Shown: positions 33,509 to 36,106 of the stretch, one piece after another
How positions within the stretch are numbered: position 1 is the stretch's first letter
How the letters are laid out: each line of letters begins with the position of its first letter
NCBI GenBank assembly: GCA_002009475.1
Contig: AYTS01000076.1
Coordinates: 1-36,106 of the forward strand
DNA from: Candidatus Brocadia carolinensis
Lineage (GTDB): Bacteria; Planctomycetota; Brocadiia; Brocadiales; Brocadiaceae
Length of the DNA stretch: 36,106 nucleotides
Direction of reading: 5' to 3'
Program-made: the position numbers and the translations under genes
Notes under the pieces: model-generated
Database searches by the model: none
What the model was told of the DNA's origin: nothing
Seen by the model: only the letters and a program-made list of their open reading frames with translations

Positions 33509-34640
33509 CATATACAAAGTATTTATCAGCGCGGGCGACTCCTCGGGCGATATTCACGGGGCAAATCTTATGTCCTGCATGATGAACAAGAATCCCCGGA
33601 TACAATTTTATGGGCTGGGGAAAAATCGTATGAAACAGGCGGGTTTGCATTGTCTCCATGATATGTCCAGCAAATCTTTAATGTGGCTCCACGTCCTGAC
33701 GGAGCTAACCACCTTTCTCAAAATGAAAAAAGACTGTGTCCGTTTCTTTCAGCAGGAGAGACCCAACGCCATTATCCTGATCGATTACTGCGGATTTAAT
33801 TTTCATCTGGCTAAAGCAGCAAAAAAACTTGGAATCCCTGTAATTTATTATGTCTGTCCGCAGATTTGGGCGCATGGCCCCTGGCGGGTAAAGAAAATGA
33901 GAAAACTAACAGACGCGCTCCTTGTTATCTATCCCTTCGAGAAGTCTTTTTATGAAAATGCTGGTATTCCTGTCACTTATGTAGGCCACCCCTTATTCGA
34001 CGAAATTTACAAGCATAGAATGGATGAGGGGCGTGTCTCAGAACTCAAGAAAACCGGAGAACCGGTGGTCGCTTTTCTCCCGGGAAGCCGCCGGCAGGAA
34101 ATCGTCCGGTTATTGCCATTGTTCCTACGAGCAGCAGAACTCATAAATCAGGCAATCCCTACCGCACAATTTCTTATCTCCTGTAGTGATGAACAGTATC
34201 TTCCGCTTATGAAGGATCTTACCAGGGAAGTAACCATCCCTTGTACTATTATCCAGGGAAACGTTCACGAGATCATCAAGGCGTCCAACCTTTGCATTGC
34301 CGGCGCAGGAACGGTTACCTTACAGATTGCCTACTACCTCAAACCCATGATAGTTCTTTACAAGATATCCCCATTCGCTTACTTCATTGCCAGGCCGTTC
34401 CTGACAACACCATACATTGGGCTGGTAAATGCCCTTGCACAAAAGACCATAGTTCCTGAACTCCTGATGCTTAGGAAAAATTCCCCCTGGTTGGCTCGTG
34501 AGGCGATTCAATTACTCAGGAATGGTCAGAAAAAGCAAGCCTGTATAAATGAATTAGTCTCCTTAATAGATTCGATTGGAAGGCCCGGGGCATCTGAACA
34601 TGCAGCGGAGGAGATATTAAAACTTATATGGGACGCTTAA
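33501..34640 (+). CDS. lpxB: lipid-A-disaccharide synthase
   Basis: LpxB joins UDP-diacylglucosamine and lipid X into the lipid A disaccharide, a peripheral inner-membrane step of LPS synthesis. The 379-residue protein shows the family motifs in order: SAGDSSGDIHGANL (usual G-E-x-SGD, here Asp-Ser for Glu-x), FYGLGKNRMKQAG, YYVCPQIWAHGPWRVKKM, TYVGHPLFDE, VVAFLPGSRRQEI, and the donor-site CIAGAGTVTLQIAYYLKPMI. The hallmark YIGLVNALAQKTIVPELL follows. It ends EHAAEEILKLIWDA. A related but different copy of this tail lies at 35333-35401, beyond a TA pair (see findings). The start overlaps the membrane-protein gene. Confidence 0.95.
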   Translation: MPDIYKVFISAGDSSGDIHGANLMSCMMNKNPRIQFYGLGKNRMKQAGLHCLHDMSSKSLMWLHVLTELTTFLKMKKDCVRFFQQERPNAIILIDYCGFNFHLAKAAKKLGIPVIYYVCPQIWAHGPWRVKKMRKLTDALLVIYPFEKSFYENAGIPVTYVGHPLFDEIYKHRMDEGRVSELKKTGEPVVAFLPGSRRQEIVRLLPLFLRAAELINQAIPTAQFLISCSDEQYLPLMKDLTREVTIPCTIIQGNVHEIIKASNLCIAGAGTVTLQIAYYLKPMIVLYKISPFAYFIARPFLTTPYIGLVNALAQKTIVPELLMLRKNSPWLAREAIQLLRNGQKKQACINELVSLIDSIGRPGASEHAAEEILKLIWDA

Positions 34641-34679
34641 TTTACGGAACATGATTTACGCGGTATTTTACAGAACGGT

Positions 34680-35012
34680 CTATTTTAGCAAAAGAACTCC
34701 AACACTCGGATCGTTTTGCATCTGTTGTATAGCGTCATCATGCGTTCGCCTTAATCTCTCAATTTGGGTAGTAGTACAGTTACCCGCTTTAATCCAAATT
34801 ATTTTAGGAGGGAACCCTTGCAAAATACTTAATTCATTAAAATCCGCATCTTTAGTCACAATTGTAAAACCATGTTCATGCGCCCATCTCCAGACTTCGT
34901 TATCTGTCGCACGGTCAAGTCCATTCAAATATACATGAGTCGAATTTGGAAATATATCAGCAAGACTTTCAACCAATTTTGGTGATAGGTTTTGGTCGAA
35001 AAGGAGATTCAT
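34680..35012 (-). CDS. DUF5615 family PIN-like toxin
   Basis: A 110-residue DUF5615 protein, a shortened PIN-fold putative RNase toxin. It shows the family opening MNLLFDQNLSPKLVESLADI with the first acidic residue (D6), NEVWRWAHEHGFTIVTKDAD with the central Asp pair, and FPPKIIWIKAGNCTTTQIER. It is encoded after and overlaps its DUF433 partner by 4 bases (minus strand), the usual order. It converges on lpxB, with about 40 bases between stops. Confidence 0.88.
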   Translation of the reverse strand: MNLLFDQNLSPKLVESLADIFPNSTHVYLNGLDRATDNEVWRWAHEHGFTIVTKDADFNELSILQGFPPKIIWIKAGNCTTTQIERLRRTHDDAIQQMQNDPSVGVLLLK

Positions 35013-35233
35013 GACTGCGTTATCAATAACTGGCGTTCACGATCAGCAGCATAACCCAAACATGCCTGAATGTCTTCCTTCGTCAGGTAGGGGAAATCTT
35101 TTAGTATTTCTTGTGTGGTCATTCCCGCCGCTAAATATGACAATACATCATACACCGTAATGCGCATACCGCGAATACATGGTTTCCCGCAACGTTTGCC
35201 AGGTTCGATGGTTATTATTTCTTGATATTTCAT
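35009..35233 (-). CDS. DUF433 family antitoxin
   Basis: A 74-residue DUF433 protein, a helix-turn-helix antitoxin of DUF5615-type toxins. It begins MKYQEIITIEPGKRCGKPCI and has the signature RGMRITVYDVLSYLAAGMTT, then EILKDFPYLTKEDIQACLGY, then AADRERQL. I start at 35233 because family members begin near this point; the frame extends upstream to 35284 without family similarity. Translational coupling to the toxin is by a 4-base overlap. Confidence 0.88.
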   Translation of the reverse strand: MKYQEIITIEPGKRCGKPCIRGMRITVYDVLSYLAAGMTTQEILKDFPYLTKEDIQACLGYAADRERQLLITQS

Positions 35234-35332
35234 AGATAGGTTAAGAACCTCAAATAGAGTATCTAAAAGCGTGGTAATTAGCACAAAATTGATGTTTACT
35301 ATAACTAACTACAGCCCTGTTTTCAATATAAA

Positions 35333-35401
35333 GTTGGCAGTTCCAGTATCCAAGAACATGCAGCGAAGGAAATACTCAATTTTCTGCAGCGTCCTCCATG
35401 A
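35333..35401 (+). pseudogene. remnant of a second lpxB 3' end
   Basis: In frame this reads VGSSSIQEHAAKEILNFLQR, then PP and stop. It aligns with the last residues of the intact LpxB (IGRPGASEHAAEEILKLIWD), with EHAA-EIL shared and 19 of 23 bases identical at GAACATGCAGCG and flanks. There is no upstream lpxB body. The TA pair lies exactly between the intact gene's tail and this scrap. Confidence 0.6.
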
Positions 35402-35931
35402 GCGGCGATCTTTTTCCGTGCCGCGATGCTCTGATTGAGAATCTACGTCGGCTCCGTAAACCAGATGAATTTACCGTATCGATCGAAACCCTTGATGATG
35501 TCGTATTTGAAAGAGATGGCGAAGGAAAAGAACTTATCCAGATAAAGCACCATATCAATAGAGCTGCCAATTTAACGGATGCGTCACCTGACTTATGGAA
35601 GACTTTGCGTATGTGGTGTGGAAATTTTATTTCTGGAGTGATTCGACAAGATTCCGTTCTATTGCTCATAACAATTGCTGTTACTCAAGATGGCTCAGTT
35701 GCATCATACCTTAAAAAATGAAAGAAACCGCAGGCAATTGAACTATTAAACACCACGTCTGAATCTTCAACGAATAGAGATAATCAGCATGGATATGAAG
35801 CATATCGTTCATTAGATACTAATCAGAAAACCATGTTATTGAACTCGATTTGCATACGGGATGCCTCGCCATTGATACCGGAGATTGATTTGTTCCTATA
35901 ACAAGAAATGCGCTTTGCCATAGAGCGATAG
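35398..35931 (+). pseudogene. decayed nuclease-like defence gene (DUF4297-like), fragment
   Basis: The open part (35398-35721) reads LRRLRKPDEFTVSIETLDDV, then VFERDGEGKELIQIKHHINR, then AANLTDASPDLWKTLRMW. The E-x-K-like pair in ELIQIKHH resembles the restriction-endonuclease-like domain of DUF4297-type and three-component defence proteins. Homologous-looking residues continue in the same frame past a TGA at 35719-35721 (PQAIELLNTTSESSTNRDNQ; IRDASPLIPEIDLFL), past a TAA at 35899-35901 (QEMRFAIER), to a TAG at 35929-35931. Multiple stops and the missing N- and C-terminal parts mark it as a true pseudogene, unlike the homopolymer cases. Family name is tentative. Confidence 0.6.
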
Positions 35932-36056
35932 TATTTATCATTATTCCTCCAGACGTCTAGCCCGGATTTCTCACCGATGCATGAGACAATCCTCAGTAAT
36001 TGTGGTATAAGATGTTTGTAGAGAACAGACTATAGAGAACACGAGGAGGGTAGAAG

Positions 36057-36106
36057 GTGAAAACAGGGTGTAAAGATGCCATAGAGTATCAGGAGTTAAG
36101 CGGAAG
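36057..36106 (+). CDS. possible start of a gene running off the right edge
   Basis: A GTG codon at 36057 follows a strong ribosome-binding-like sequence (GAGGAGGGTAGAAG). The frame stays open to the window end (MKTGCKDAIEYQELSG with GTG read as Met). Too little is present to name a family. Confidence 0.35.
   Translation, partial: MKTGCKDAIEYQELSG

Overview
The window looks like a piece of chromosome from a Gram-negative bacterium of moderate GC content. LpxB (lipid A synthesis), lipoprotein signals, a groEL-groES-groEL cluster, a DUF4405 haem-type membrane protein and an exported SAM-methyltransferase would suit a deep-branching environmental lineage. A Planctomycetota (anammox, Brocadiales-like) or similar host is my best guess, but this is inference from gene content and style, not a database match. 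No rRNA, tRNA, CRISPR array or complete insertion sequence was seen.

Layout. (1) 1-6,531 is an accessory island. It starts with a 5'-truncated Eco57I-like DNA methyltransferase, followed by small defence/toxin-antitoxin (TA) cargos: a MazF/PemK pair, a frameshifted DUF1016 nuclease, a decayed TumE-like pair, and an ImmA/DUF4411 pair. The cargos are separated by three copies of a palindromic repeat, each next to fragments of the same methyltransferase C-terminal tail. (2) 6,532-22,790 is mostly housekeeping: a divergent MnmE-like GTPase, glyQ, a DUF4405 membrane protein with a secreted small protein, a PocR-domain sensor, a ParA with a proline-rich membrane partner, birA, groEL1-groES-groEL2, dnaJ, a FmdB zinc ribbon, yacG, a polytopic membrane protein and der. 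(3) 22,952-31,785 is a second accessory island: a BrnT/BrnA pair, then a sigma70-type promoter, a candidate c-di-GMP-I riboswitch and an intrinsic terminator. These precede a roughly 1,460-residue protein (TPR-like helices, cold-shock-like domain, STAND/AAA ATPase). Next comes a second STAND ATPase ending in a Swt1-type HEPN domain with an intact RNPMAH motif, then an unrecognised 569-residue protein with one C-terminal membrane segment. (4) 31,848-36,106 holds an exported methyltransferase, an Ig-like lipoprotein, a small membrane protein, lpxB, a DUF433/DUF5615 TA pair, a duplicated scrap of the lpxB 3' end and a decayed nuclease-like gene.

The strongest candidate for an undescribed system is the paired STAND ATPases at 24,073-29,959, possibly with the membrane protein at 30,079. 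It would be a sensor/scaffold ATPase plus an ATPase carrying an RNase-type effector, with a leader that may respond to c-di-GMP.

A caution runs through the window. At least seven genes or segments are interrupted by one-base changes lying in homopolymer runs (A7-A9, T7, T9, G7), including two in dnaJ. Nearly all look like one base too many. This pattern fits homopolymer sequencing error better than pseudogene decay, so those genes are annotated here as probably intact full-length genes broken in this sequence.
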